From Axinella damicornis (Eukaryota; Porifera; Demospongiae; Axinellida; Axinellidae), in the NCBI GenBank assembly GCA_963931865.1, contig OZ007505.1, positions 10,492,913 through 10,556,912 on the forward strand: a stretch of DNA of 64,000 nucleotides, given 5' to 3'. This document shows, piece after piece, positions 43,706 through 55,099 of this stretch. Both the position numbers and the translations under genes were made by a program. Within the stretch, counting starts at the first letter, position 1. Each line of letters starts with the position of its first letter. The notes beneath the pieces are model-generated. The model was not told the origin of the DNA. It made no database searches and saw only the letters and a list, made by a program, of their open reading frames with translations.

Positions 43706-43842
43706 CTCCTGAGCCCTCTCCTTCAGCAGAGGCTGGAATGTATCGTAGCATGACCGGATGAAGTCATCGGTGGTGACCACACTGCCGAACACTTGAAACT
43801 GAGGTGAGTTACACATCCTCTGCAGGAGCAGATCTGCATCAC
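43706..43842 (-). CDS. UFL1: UFL1 exon F
   Basis: 137 bp with acceptor GCACCCCAG|GTGATG and donor CAGGAG|GTACGT. Encodes DADLLLQRMCNSPQFQVFGS and then VVTTDDFIRSCYDTFQPLLK, matching human UFL1 around residues 337-383 (DAAILLQ, SDTVVVSEKFINDC). The one-base phase shows that an exon of length 3n+1 encoding about ten residues is missing between E and F. Confidence 0.88.
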
Positions 43843-43870
43843 CTGGGGTGCAGGGGGTGGGAATGAGAGG

Positions 43871-43872
<2 letters not shown>

Positions 43873-43955
<83 letters not shown>

Positions 43956-44090
43956 AATGTGTGTGTGTGTGTGTGTGAATGTGTGTGTGTGTGTGTGTGA
44001 ATGTGTGTGTGTGTGTGAATGTGTGTGTGTGTGTGTGTGTGTGGGTGTGCGTGAGTGTGTGGGTGTGTGTGCGAATGCGTGTGTGCATCA
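43873..44090. repeat. (GT)n microsatellite
   Basis: Long GT run with GAATGTGT interruptions, about 30 bp upstream (in minus orientation) of the exon F acceptor. Frames here are not genes. Confidence 0.97.
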
Positions 44091-44099
44091 GTGTTGTTG

Positions 44100-45180
44100 T
44101 CAATTATTTCTTATTGTAATCATTACATTATTGGGTAAGAGTACACAAAACAGTTGCATTACAAATTAACTATAAAGAATATGATTTTGTAATCATTACA
44201 TGATAAATTAGTGTTCAAATTTTAGGATTAATTACTATTCAATTACTACAGTAGGAAAAATGTAATCATTACTAGTTAAGTAATTGGTAATTGCAAACTG
44301 GAGATGGTACTAGTAAACTTCTGACAGAATGTACAACAGGATACACAAATACTGCATGCAAAGTAATTTTGAGGTAATTGTGTATTTAACTACTAGTTTA
44401 GCTAACTTAGGAATTACTTACACTACATATGATTCCTGGGAAAGCAGGTAATGATTACTAATTACAGTTCTGGCATTTAGTCCATGATTACAAGCAATTA
44501 ATTACAACAAGTAATCCATTACAGGACAATTACAATTAACAACTACCATTACCACAACACTGGTGTGCATGTGGGGTGTGTGTGTGCATGTGGGGTGTGT
44601 GTGTGGTATGTGTGCAAATGTGTGGGTATGTGTGCGTGGTTGCATGCATGTGTGTGAATGTAGGTGTTATTCATATGAACATACGTGCATATTGTAGGTT
44701 ACGATTAATTGTGGAAATGGAGGTCATTTCACGTGAAGCTACCTACAAGTGCCATTGTAGCTATCCTGTACAGATTCGCATTCCAACCATACCATAGTTA
44801 TGGCTCTCGGTCAATGACCTCCCGTACAGACAAAGAGCAAGGCTTCACTGCAAGAAATGGACATTAATCTTATGGATATTGCATGGCCAGAAGAGTCTGA
44901 CTGTGTGTGCAAAGGAGAGAATAGCCCACCTAGTGCCAACCAAGGGTTTTCTACAACCTAGCCCAAAAGCAGCCATGTTATATTTCAGTTTAGTGCTGAA
45001 ACCCGCCCACTTCCCCCTGTTCCACCCTTTCTGCTGGCACAGCATGAAAGTTCCAAGGGAAGTGACATCACAATTTGGAAGTTGCATGACACATAAATGT
45101 GCTTATTGTAAGGTGGTTATTGTCCAGGTCAGGAGAGTGCTTGCCATGCTGTACTGTATGCACGCATGCATGTGTGAAAT
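44100..45180. other. UFL1 intron, AT-rich then unremarkable
   Basis: 44150-44550 is rich in TAATCATTAC and TTACTAATTAC motifs on both strands. No coding motif. Confidence 0.45.
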
Positions 45181-45215
45181 GTTTGCTGTTATTGCTTAGC
45201 AACCAAATTGCAAAG

Positions 45216-45594
45216 TCTGCCCACCCATCCCCCTGAGCTAACTCAGCTGGCTCACCACGATGTCCACCCATCCCCCTGAGCTACTCAGCTGGCTCACCAT
45301 GATGTCCACCCATCCCCTTGAGCTACTCAGCTAGCTCACCATGATGTCCACCCATCCCCCTGAGCTACTCAGCTGGCTCACCATGATGTCCACCCATCCT
45401 CCTGAACTACTCAGTTGGCTCACCATGATGTCCACCCATCCCCCTGAACTACTCAGCTAGCTCACCATGATGTCCACCCATCCCCCTGAGCTACTCAGCT
45501 AGCTCACCATGATGTCCACCCATCCCCCTGAGTTACTCAACTAGCTCACATGACGTCCACCCATCCCCCTGAGCTACTCAGCTAGCTAGCTCAC
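45216..45594 (-). repeat. 42-bp minisatellite copied from a UFL1 exon end and its splice donor
   Basis: About nine units. Read on the minus strand, each has GGGGGATGGGTGGACATCATG|GTGAGC in the same order as the end of exon E (GGAGGATGGGTGGACATCATG then GTGAGC). The array follows directly after the real donor. The unit is 14 codons long, but many units have TAG after GTGAGC. Confidence 0.9.
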
Positions 45595-45773
45595 CATGAT
45601 GTCCACCCATCCTCCTGAGGTCCGCACCTCCTCCAGAGCAGCGTCAACCTCTATTAGTGCCATCTTGCATAGACAACACGTCTCCAGCTGTATTACGTCA
45701 TCACGTTTGCCATAGCGCCGAGAGATGTATCCCTTAGGGTCGTCAATGCCCAGACGAGACATGGCATCGTACT
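45595..45773 (-). CDS. UFL1: UFL1 exon E
   Basis: 179 bp with acceptor AATGTGTAG|AGTACG and donor ATCATG|GTGAGC. Encodes EYDAMSRLGIDDPKGYISRR, then a less conserved stretch, then ALEEVRTSGGWVDIM, matching human UFL1 around residues 268-325. The last 24 bp and the donor are the template of the adjoining minisatellite. Confidence 0.93.
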
Positions 45774-46025
45774 CTACACATTGGAATAATAGCACATTAT
45801 TGCAGGGAGCATAATCTACACTTTCTTCACTGAGCTACATCAGATATGTTGACCGGTGTCTACACCTGCTATGAATAATTACGAAAAGGAATTAACTTTC
45901 CTTTCATAACACCACATAAAATTGTGCACATTGCAAACAAGGACAATTTAGTTGCTGAATAAAGATTTCAGCAAACAGGGCGAAAATCGCTTTGCAGAGT
46001 CTGTATCTCTGGCCAATTAACTACA

Positions 46026-47157
46026 ATGACCAAGCTGATTGTATCGAAAAATACGCAGAAGAACACGATTTGGGCTCTTCGCAACTTCAATGACTGGCGA
46101 ACAACACGGCAAACATGCTGCCCTGATGATAAATACCGGTCTGATTTTCTACCTTGGGATGTAGCAGAACTGAATAATTGGCTGTGTTGGTACATCCTTG
46201 AAACATGGCGCACAGATGGAAAGAAGTACCCTGTTACAACTGTGTATAAGCTTTTGTCAGGGATTTTGCGCCACATGAGGTCAGTTGACCCAAATGTCCA
46301 AACTTTCTTGACAAAGCCAACCACAAATTCAAAGACCTGCACGATCTTGTTGACAACCTAGGCCGCCAGCTTCGTACCAAAGGTGTTGGTGCAGAAGAAA
46401 AGCATGCCAGCATCACTTCCCCCGAGGAAGAAAATGCGTTGTGGGCTGAAGGTATTCTAGGCAGTGATAATCCGAAGAGCCTCTTGCGTGCTGTTTTCTA
46501 CCTCAATGCGAAAAAGTTTTGCCTTCGTGGTGGAGTTGAGCATAGGAATCTCAAACTATCGCAGCTGCAATGTTTTTATAAGACCTTGATTGGTATCTAT
46601 ATAAGGGTCAAAAATCGCTCAGGGTGTTTAACTGAACGAAGTGTTGCCAACAAGACAGTTCCTATATATATATTCTCAACATATGACCAAGTGGGAGAGC
46701 ATTGTTATTGGATCTCTACATTAGTAAAATGCCAAAGAAGGCTAAGGAGATGGATTATTTCTATTTGCGACCATTGGAATCCATGGCCCAGAATCCATCT
46801 TCACCGGTCGGAGAATAGAAATATGGCAAAAGAAATGTTCTAAGACATCGGAGTCAATGGAAAAACCAACCATAGCTTGAGAGCGACTTTTTCAGGCAAA
46901 TGTTCCCGAAAAAATAATACAAGAACGTACAGGGCACAGATCTCAAAAAAGCTTGGAGGTTGTACGAGCGTACTACTGCACAGCAACACCGTCACGTTTC
47001 TAATATTCTATCTGGTCGAGTGCAACGTACAGCAGCCTGTCAATTGGCAAAACCAGGGACAAGCTATGACCTCTTCAGTGCCTGGGCAAGCTGTTATCCG
47101 GCATGAATCCTTTAGTGCCCAGATTTGGAATGCTGCAGAACTGCACAATCAATGTTA
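46026..47157 (+). pseudogene. Crypton/KIAA1958-like recombinase remnant (copy 3)
   Basis: First frame: NTIWALRNFNDWRTTRQTC, LPWDVAELNNWLCWYILET and VYKLLSGILRHMRSVDPN. Second frame: LWAEGILGSDNPKSLLRAVF, FCLRGGVEHRNLKLSQLQ. Much later comes GKTNHSLRAT (HSLR catalytic box, about 46866-46890), again after shifts. Segment order matches the gene at 24459-25561, but the middle is scrambled. Confidence 0.75.
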
Positions 47158-47159
47158 AC

Positions 47160-48880
47160 TATGGGCCCAGTACAGTCAATATTCAGCAGCATGCTCCTAC
47201 TTACGTACGAGAACTTTGACTTTCCAGAAGAGGTTGAGAAAGAGCTTACATACATTGACTTGTAAAACCGAAACTGTGTTTGTTGCTACGTTACAGTTAT
47301 AAGTTTAGCTCTGTTCTACTGGTGTGCATAGTAGCTGTCCTGTATAACCCTTCAGGGCCCATAGCACCAAAAGGCGCATAATTAGCGTCCTTTCACACTA
47401 TGGCTTCTCACTTCGCGGTGACGGACAGCCTTCGACTAGCACTGTTCCTGGAGTCTTGTCAGTAGTCCCCCTCTGTATAACTACAGAATTAAGGGCGCCA
47501 AGCGTCTGGGCTGGCAGCTGTTACAGGCAGAAACAAGGCCGCCATTGTAAGTTGATCGAACGGTAAGCTAAAAAGCCTTATCTCGCCGTCAGTATACACT
47601 TACTAATAACGCTCCTGCTTTGACTTACTGTTGGTCTGCCCTCTCCAGCAATAAAGTAAGTAGCGATGGTCCTCCGCGTACGGCAAGACAATAGTCGAGT
47701 TTTAGCAACTGGTCGAACGGCGCGATAAGCACACAGCTAGCTCAGTTATCGGCTCCACCCAGCGCCTCCGCCCCTTCCTGCCTTGATGAACGGTGAATGT
47801 AATCATTGCTGTTAACAGCCAGGGGCACCCTCCCGAGTTTTGTTGGACGCTGCGCGCCCTGGGCAACGCTCAACGCTGCGTGCTGATGCCATAATAATGC
47901 TGTGGGGGATGGAGATTTCAATATATTTTGGACCCTAAAGAGATAACCCAAAACTGTGTTGTTGATGCTTCTGCTCTGTTTGCCATGCCATGCACAAGTC
48001 TCGTGCCCCGCCCTCTCAGAAGGAAAGAGAAGGGTCTGGTGAATATAGTACAACTTCACACTATGGGCTAATACACCTTAGCCTCGGTTCCAGGCTCTCT
48101 CCTCTAAAAATGGGGGGAGGAGAGAGCCTGGTAACATTCTCTAGAAAAGCTGTCGACTTCCGGCACGTCATCAGCCATGTGATAAACGAAGGACACTCCT
48201 ACTTTTGTGGCAAATGTCACGTGAGTTACAAATCAGTCACGCGCTATTGAAAATATCACTCTTCGTTTTCAAGGCATCCCCAGCTTCACAGAAGTCCGAG
48301 ACAATTCTACAGCTAACCAGGAGAGCTCACCTTGTGAACCGTTGATCCTGTAAGCGGCAACAAATGACAAACGAGCTGGTCCGGCAAACAACCCGCAGTG
48401 AACAGCGAGATCAGACCAGTGGCCCTCTCGCACACCCTGTCAACTGCCTCTCGCCAATCATTGAGAGGTACTCTGTCCCGGAGCGTTCAGTTCTGAGTCT
48501 ACAATTCGTGCATTAGCACGGCAGTGAAGGTAAACGCCTACAAATGTTCACGTGTTCACGTGGTTTTGTTCTGCAATCTGATTGGGTCCGCCAGATCCAG
48601 GCGCCGGAAGTCGACAGCTTTTTACGCGAATGTTACCAGGCAAAGATCCTAAACCATTTGTGGCCTAGGCAAATTTCCCAACTCCTTGTACGTAGAGAAT
48701 TCAAGTGTTGCAGCACTCTGATCTCAACAAGGGAGCACCATCCCATAAAGCTACGTACGTATGTAAGTAGGCTACAATTGGTTAATATTTAACTACTGCA
48801 GAGCATGTGTACTTATGTAAGAGTTAAGACGGTTAATCCTCTGCGTACATTCTGAGGGTTGTACTATGCAACAGTGCTGA
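47160..48880. other. UFL1 intron, no supported gene
   Basis: A hairpin at 48095-48130 (CCAGGCTCTCTCCTC, GAGGAGAGAGCCTGG) and CpG-rich text. No coding motif recognised. Confidence 0.4.
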
Positions 48881-48898
48881 GTGCTCTATCCTACCCAC

Positions 48899-49042
48899 CA
48901 AGGTATCCACTGGCGGAGAGGAAGGAGTCTATCCATCTGTTCTGCATCTGTGTGTACACTCCAGGAATGTACATAGCCTTGTCCAGGTGGCCATGGAGAG
49001 AGCCCACCAGCTCACCAGCTGAGATGAGCTCATGCAAAACAG
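48899..49042 (-). CDS. UFL1: UFL1 exon D
   Basis: 144 bp with acceptor TTGCTTGCAG|CTGTTT and donor TACCTTG|GTGGGT. Encodes VLHELISAGELVGSLHGHLD and KAMYIPGVYTQMQNRWIDSF, matching human UFL1 about residues 220-267 (WVDSF..NGYL). Phases join exons C and E. Confidence 0.95.
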
Positions 49043-49280
49043 CTGCAAGCAAGAGACAAACAAACTCAGGCTGAGCACTATGTAGCATCAATAGCATGAT
49101 CAACAAAATTAGCCAGCAAGTTACTGCAGAACAGTACGTACATGCATGTACATGGGTAACACAAACAATTACGTACATACACAGAACTGTAACAGTTTTA
49201 CCATCTTTCAAAATAGTGCAAGCCGAGGTAATGAAACATGTTGCACGACACTTTGATATGGTGATGTTTACACATACTGT

Positions 49281-49440
49281 AACGTTCTTGGCTCGCAGCT
49301 AACATTCTTGGCTTGCAGCTAACGTTCTCGCCTCGCAGCTAACATTCTTGGATTGCCGCTAACGTTCTCGGCTTGCAGCTAACATTCTCGGCTCGCAACT
49401 AACGTTCTCTGCTTGCAGCTAACATTCTTGGCTCGTAACG
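49281..49440. repeat. 20-bp tandem repeat, eight units
   Basis: Unit AACATTCTTGGCTTGCAGCT, alternating AACATTC and AACGTTC (a 40-bp higher-order pattern). It lies 240 bp from the exon D acceptor. Confidence 0.9.
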
Positions 49441-50117
49441 TTCGCTGTGGCGCACGCTCCTGAGCAACACTTGCTGTAATTACATTCCTAAAAACCACAA
49501 ATTGTGCAACATAATATGCCATCACCATTTGTCATCCTGTCGTAAGTACTACTGCACAATAGACAGGCCAATGGTGACTGTTTTGGTACTGCAAAAGACC
49601 AAAAGTTGCCAGAGTTATGGTCTAAGAAGTGGCGAAGTGCATCAGCCTACCTGTTGAGGGACTCTGGTTCAAGGGCCTTTTCAAAACCAGGCAAGTTTTC
49701 CCATGGATGAAAGAAGTAGCACATGTACCTTTATATCTAACCTTCAGTGAAGGGTGCCGCTTATACAGGCCCGTAGCCAGGGGGGGTCGAGGGGGTCGGC
49801 CGACCCCCTCCCTCACGAGTTGGTGGTCCGGTTACGGCCGATGAAACTCACACGTGGTGGTACAGTTCCTCTGTAAACAAACACTGCTACGCGTATCACA
49901 GAGTCGGTAGACTCTGTATGTAGGGATACGACGTACACGCAATACATGCCAATACAAAAAAATCTCTCCAAATCTCAGAAACGGTACACTTATAAGCCTT
50001 TATAACCACATACCGTTCATCTTCGAATGTTTTCATGACCAACAAGACTCCTCGCATCGCGAAAAACCGTCACGAAAGTACCTCACCAGGTACTCGCAAA
50101 ACGGGCAAATTGTTTTT

Positions 50118-50152
50118 CTTTCTTCTTTCTTTCTTTCTTTCTTTCTTTCTTC
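50118..50152. repeat. (CTTT)n microsatellite
   Basis: Eight or so TTTC units. Confidence 0.9.
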
Positions 50153-50822
50153 AGACAACTTAGCTCAACGTTGCCTCAATCTGTCACGATGGTTTTCGCA
50201 CGAAACAGCAGCATTTTCAACCGAGCAGTGCAACGTACCATCGCTTTTTCGCTACCTCCAAGTCTTCACCAGGCGGCTACAGCTGCCCACTCAATAACTA
50301 TGGCTTCGTTTGTCACGCCATTTTCACGTTTGTACGCATGCGCACTTAAACGATCACTTAGCAACGATAGGCCTACGTAATTATTACTCAAGATCGCTGA
50401 ATTAGAAACAGTGGGGAAGATACGTTGACCGATGTGTTGTCAAACGAGCTCGAGGCACTCTTCTGAGGTTAGTCCCTGTACGCATGATTTAGCTAAGCTT
50501 ATATTGCTACCTATACTGTATTCTGTGAGCAGGGTGAATGCCTATCTCAACTCTCAACACCCATATCAATGTCCCTACTATAAACTGCCTATGCCATGGT
50601 CTTCAGACAGGGAGAACTCAGTGGCTTTGTCATCCATCTAGGGAACAGTTTACTTGAGATGCCCAGGCCTGATTCTTCAACCAATGCTGGAAGTGTAATA
50701 CCTGAGTAATATTGTCCACATACCAAGGCAAGGACACCTACTGCCCAGGTGCCTGTGAGGTCACTGACTTCTGCAGCAAACTTCAGCTCAAACATGCGCC
50801 TGCTGCCCCCCAAAAATTACAT

Positions 50823-51103
50823 AAACAAGTAATAAAAAACATTTTAAAAAATGTAGCAGGATGTAGGGATACCAGAACGGCAAAAAGTAAAGAAACAAGA
50901 GGGATGATCGAACATAACAGTGAAGTATACAATCACCCCTACATATCTTTTTTCATTGTACATGTATAAGGAAGAAGATCTCTGTAGGGGTGATTGTATA
51001 CTTCACTGTTATGTTCGATCATCCCTCTTGTTTCTTTACTTTTTGCCGTTCTGGTATCCCTACATCCTGCTACATTTTTTTAAATGTTTTTTATTACTTG
51101 TTA
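50823..51103. mobile_element. Foldback MITE with ~118-bp near-identical arms
   Basis: AACAAGTAATAAAAAACATT on the left is mirrored by AATGTTTTTTATTACTTGTT on the right. The arms stay almost exact through CTACATCCTGCTACATTTTT and AATCACCCCTACA, around a ~45-bp loop. Confidence 0.9.
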
Positions 51104-51342
51104 CTATATACGATCGCGTACGATCACGACGTAACATGTAGCCTCGCACCCAGACTTTCAATACTCGTACCCAGATCATACTCTCGTCCCCAGATCACAC
51201 TCTCGTCCCCTGGCCGGTTATCCATTCCCCACGCGCACGTGCTACGTGCGCCTAGCAGCATGCACTGCAGCCCAAGCCCGTGCCCTATCCGAAGCCAAGA
51301 CGAAGTCAAAGAGCAGCAGCTGGAGTCTGGCCTGATGGTACA

Positions 51343-51870
51343 ATGGGTAGAAAGGACCAGGAACGACGGAAACTCAAAAGGGCTGCAGTGTCCTTATCGC
51401 AAGATCTAGGAAAAATGATCAAGAAAATGAGGAAGGAAGGTAGGTAGGAGGTGCTAGCTAGCTTCATTGTCTTCCGGCTGGATTACAATTATCCCTTCTA
51501 GCTAGCTACGTATGAAGTTAACTTTATCTTTTGCCTAAATGGTGTTATAGGTGATGCTGACGGAGATCGGTCACAATCTATCCCAGTCGCTAACATAATT
51601 GTGCCCGACACCGGAGCTTATGAAGATAGTGGACCCACATATTCTTCGATGGACTCTGAGCCTGGAGAGTTTGCACAGCCACCAGTAAGTCCCACTGTAG
51701 ATTTGAAGAATGATGTAGGCTACTTCGTTGATGCGACAAAATCGGCCAGTGAACTTGAGTATGTAATGCGATCGATGTCTAAGGGCCAGAAATACCACCT
51801 ACTAAAGCATCATGACAAGCCATCAGAAAACTACAAATTCCCCACACAGTACCTAGGAGGAGCAAACTGA
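51343..51870 (+). pseudogene. TTF-type hAT transposase N-terminus, two exons
   Basis: Exon 1 (51343-51439) reads MGRKDQERRKLKRAAVSL and ends at GAAG|GTAGGT. Exon 2 (from 51551 after GTTATAG) continues in phase: DADGDRSQSIPVANIIVPD, then GQKYHLLKHHDKPSENYKFP and YLGGAN. A TGA then replaces the expected Arg codon, and the frame continues SFKLRGD. The segment before a TTF zinc finger in ZMYM/hAT-type transposases has this KYxxLxxHxxPSxxYxFP motif. The nonsense change means this copy is dead. Confidence 0.6.
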
Positions 51871-51879
51871 TCCTTCAAG

Positions 51880-53100
51880 CTACGAGGGGACATTTTGCCA
51901 GACTCCATGCAAGGAAGCTGGAGCTCAAAACCTTGCTAAAATAGACAACATGTGAAATCTCAATTTTTTTATACGTCAGAACATAATATAATAATATTAT
52001 TGGTTGTTCACCATTGCCAACAACGCACGTAAAACATAATTATCAGCTATAATTTGTTCCAGGGAATGTGCCACCCCTCCCCGAAAGTTTGTCATGTTGC
52101 ATAGGCACTACTGGTATGGGTACGATGTGTATAGTGGTCCACTCTCTGATCAAAGTGACCCCCCCCCCCCCCCCCCCCCCCCCTCTCTCAGAATCCTGGC
52201 TACGGGCCTGTTATATCCTACTTATTTTCTGTGGCCACTATAGCATGAGAAACATGCCACATTCTAGGTCATTGTGTTGCGTTTGAAGTTGGAGAGAACA
52301 TACTGAAGTGAGTGGGCAGCTTCACCAATGGGTTAAACAATAATATACGTACCAGTGTACAAAGAAAGGTTCGACTTCTTATGCCAAAAAAAGCGGCATA
52401 AAGTTACTTATAGTCACATTTGCCAGACCATGCAGACATGGTCCTGATCAGAGGCCTTGAGATCACTCTATAGAGCTCACCGTACCCTACAACTCAAGAG
52501 AAAATCTCAACAGTGCGAGATCCAGGAAATCAAACAAAAGTTGGAGTTGGTGAGTGATCTCGAGGTCAAAGGTTACTCAGCCACACTCATAACGTGTGAG
52601 ATTTTGTTGCTCTTCCAGTCTGCCACAAAGCCATTCAGAAAATTTTTCCATCCGTTGCTCGTTCCACTATTTGTGCCATGTTTGATGCAGCAGCTAACTA
52701 AAGATTGCATTTCTACCTTGTTCCCAATTTCCTGGCTCGCAAAGATCTATGCTGGCCATCAGAAAGACCACTCTTCACGCTCATAATATGTGCCCCACTC
52801 AACTTGTTTCTGTATCACTATATACCTGTGAATATGTGTATAATGTCTAACATTTATTTTCTTTATACCCTTGCCAAGCCCTTTCTCTACCATAACAGTA
52901 GAATCTGGAACCTTGTGACCTAGGGTCCCTTTTGCCTCACGCTTCATTTCATTTTCTGTAAGCTTTTGACACTGCATGACAGTTGGTTTTCCCCCATAGG
53001 ACCTTCTGATGCTGAAAATTACTTCTTCACCAATGTTGATGGCATTTGAGGGAGTTAGCCAATGTCTACCTCCACTAATGGTTACCAAGAAGGTGCCACC
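51880..53100. other. UFL1 intron with scattered coding-like scraps
   Basis: One plus segment (52457-52600) reads RTLQLKRKSQQCEIQEIKQK with coiled-coil character. A 25-bp C run is at 52159-52183. No family recognised. Confidence 0.3.
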
Positions 53101-53296
53101 ATAGTTGCTAGTCGTTTCTCACTTAACACATTATGCAACTTGCAACAAAGAATGTGCCACCACGAACAAGGAAGTTTGAGTGTTCCTGTGTGGTAATTAC
53201 GCGTACCTCTGCATATTGTACACTGTACGCACTGTCTGGTGCATCAGGTAAGTACATAATTAGAGAGTTAGCCACAAATACGTACTCTAAATGAAG

Positions 53297-54096
53297 CACC
53301 TTCCTTAGGGACCCATTGTCAATTGCCTCAGGTGTGAGATCAAGAGTGATCAGCTTATACGGCCATGGACAGCAAGAGGGCGTTGCAAGGAGCCAACACT
53401 GCAGTCTTTGAAGGACGACAAGGAGGGGGTTGTAGCAGCTGGTGGGGATCTGCTGCAGGCAAAGGAGCACAACAACGTTATTGCCCCTTCTTTGAAATTC
53501 CCGTCGACCAGGAACTTGTTTCCTTTACTGTCAAATAAACTAACAATACCAACTACCCCAATAAATCTGTATAGGTCACCCCACCGGGCCTCCACATCAG
53601 TCTCGGGATTTTCTACTGCCTCTTGAGACGGAGCAATGAAGCACCTTCATTAGGGAGACATTGTTGCCTCTGGTGCGAGATCAAGAGCGATAAGCTTACA
53701 CGGCCATGGACAGCAAGAGGGCGTTGCAAGGAGCGAACACTGCAGTCTTTGAAGGAATGAGGGGGTTGTGGCAGCTGGTGGGGATCTGCTACAGGCCAAG
53801 GAGCACAACAACGTTATCGCCCCTTCTTTTCCACTGACACTAACGAGAAAAAGCCCACGAAAGTGCCTTGACATGACTTCTTGAGCAACTGTTTACCTAT
53901 AACCTATTTACTCCGGTTTACTCCCATAATCTTTTGTTGCAAACATTTACTCCCCATTCTTGAGCTTCCATGCATTTTATCACACTAGATCCCCATCTAA
54001 CACTACCAACTACCCTAATAAACCTGTATAGGTCACCCCACCGGGCCTCCCACATCAGTCTCAGGGTATTCTATTGCCTCTTGAGACGGAATGCCA
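53297..54096 (-). pseudogene. Tandemly duplicated unrecognised coding segment
   Basis: About 340 bp at 53297-53634 is repeated at 53635-54096, the second copy having an insertion around 53850-53990. The minus frame of the first reads VVGIVSLFDSKGNKFLVDGN, EGAITLLCSFACSRSPPAA and LITLDLTPEAIDNGSLRKVL. The second is a shifted copy (GKEGAITLLCSLACSRSPPA). It looks like a real protein family, but I cannot name it. It is on the same strand as UFL1 but unrelated to it. Confidence 0.5.
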
Positions 54097-54350
54097 CAAA
54101 CTGGACTTGTTGTTGGCTACGGAGGTAGGGACTGGTGAGGTCACTGCAAGGCCTTCATTTGAGGACCATGTAGCCTTGATCCATGAGAAGCAGCAGCTGG
54201 TCGAGCACATGGAGGGTCTAGAGGCCAAGCTGCAGGAAATCAAAAGTCTGACAACCTAGTTATGTGTGAACCTCTCAGACGCTGAAACCAATCCACAGCT
54301 GGCAAAACTCTTCGAGGAGGCTGACAAGTTAAGAGATGAAGGTGACATTA
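54080..54350 (+). pseudogene. Coiled-coil segment upstream of a HECT fragment
   Basis: Plus frames read FEDHVALIHEKQQLVEHMEG, EAKLQEIKSLTT and, after a shift, DAETNPQLAKLFEEADKLRD. Helical and charged. Its position just before the HECT-like piece at 54530 suggests a common gene, but this is inference. Confidence 0.3.
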
Positions 54351-54529
54351 TAGTAAGTATAAAGCTCAAGTTCGCTCGTCCAAATGTTACCAGTACAAAA
54401 CTGCAACAGAAAATGTCCTTACGGACCATTTCTTTAGGACAAGCAGATCGATGGCCTTAGTAGGCGACTCAGACAAGGCTTTGCTTTGCAGGACGGGGTA
54501 TTTGTAAAAGCCTAGACTGTTTTCCCACA

Positions 54530-54700
54530 CAGTCTGCTGATCTGAGCTTTTTTCGTCTGCTCATGAATATGATCTTTGCGAAGTCTAGCTAGTTTTCTGA
54601 GGCACCAGACCATGTTGTTCCACAGCACAGTGTGAAGCAGTCACCAGCAATAAGTACCTGGTCGTTGGAAAGATGCTTGCTACTTGTCTTGTTCAAGGTG
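54530..54700 (+). pseudogene. Second HECT domain fragment
   Basis: Frames read FFRLLMNMIFAKSS and FSEAPDHVVPQHSV. DNA after a one-base shift encodes SNKYLVVGKMLATCLVQG, as in the HECT exon at 20379-20689. Only this part is present. A GTGAGC donor follows in the same place as expected. It is a broken paralogue. Confidence 0.65.
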
Positions 54701-55099
54701 AGCAATTCCCAGGCTAACTACGTATGCCACTTCCCCCCCCCCCCCCCCCCCCTTCTTCCCCCACAAAATTATGAACCAACCATGTACATGTACAGGGTAC
54801 CATAGTTCATGAAGGTGATAATTATGTTGCCATTCATCTGCCATATTTTTCTCTATTACGTACAGTACATTGCCTGTAATGATTTCCCTGCCGTTTCCAC
54901 AGTTCAGAATTAAATGCGCTCTGCACTGCTCAAGAACAGTGAAATTCGTGGGCTTTACGATGTTCAATGCACAAGGCACAGGGACGACTCTGATCAATGG
55001 ACAGAAAGAGAAAGAAAGGTGGAGGGAACTAAAAATGGAAACCACAAATCGCAAGTGCAGAGATGAACGGAAGAAAGCCAAAAAAAAGAGCTAAACAAA

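Noticed and set aside
43723..44169. His/Thr and Cys/Val repeat ORFs
   Set aside because: Translations of a (GT)n microsatellite.
44819..44847. Candidate UFL1 micro-exon between exons E and F (CTTGCAG before, GTCATT after, reading EALLFVCTG)
   Set aside because: The protein would fit, but its 29-bp length gives the wrong phase. The gap needs 3n+1 bases, and phase 0 after exon E gives an immediate TGA.
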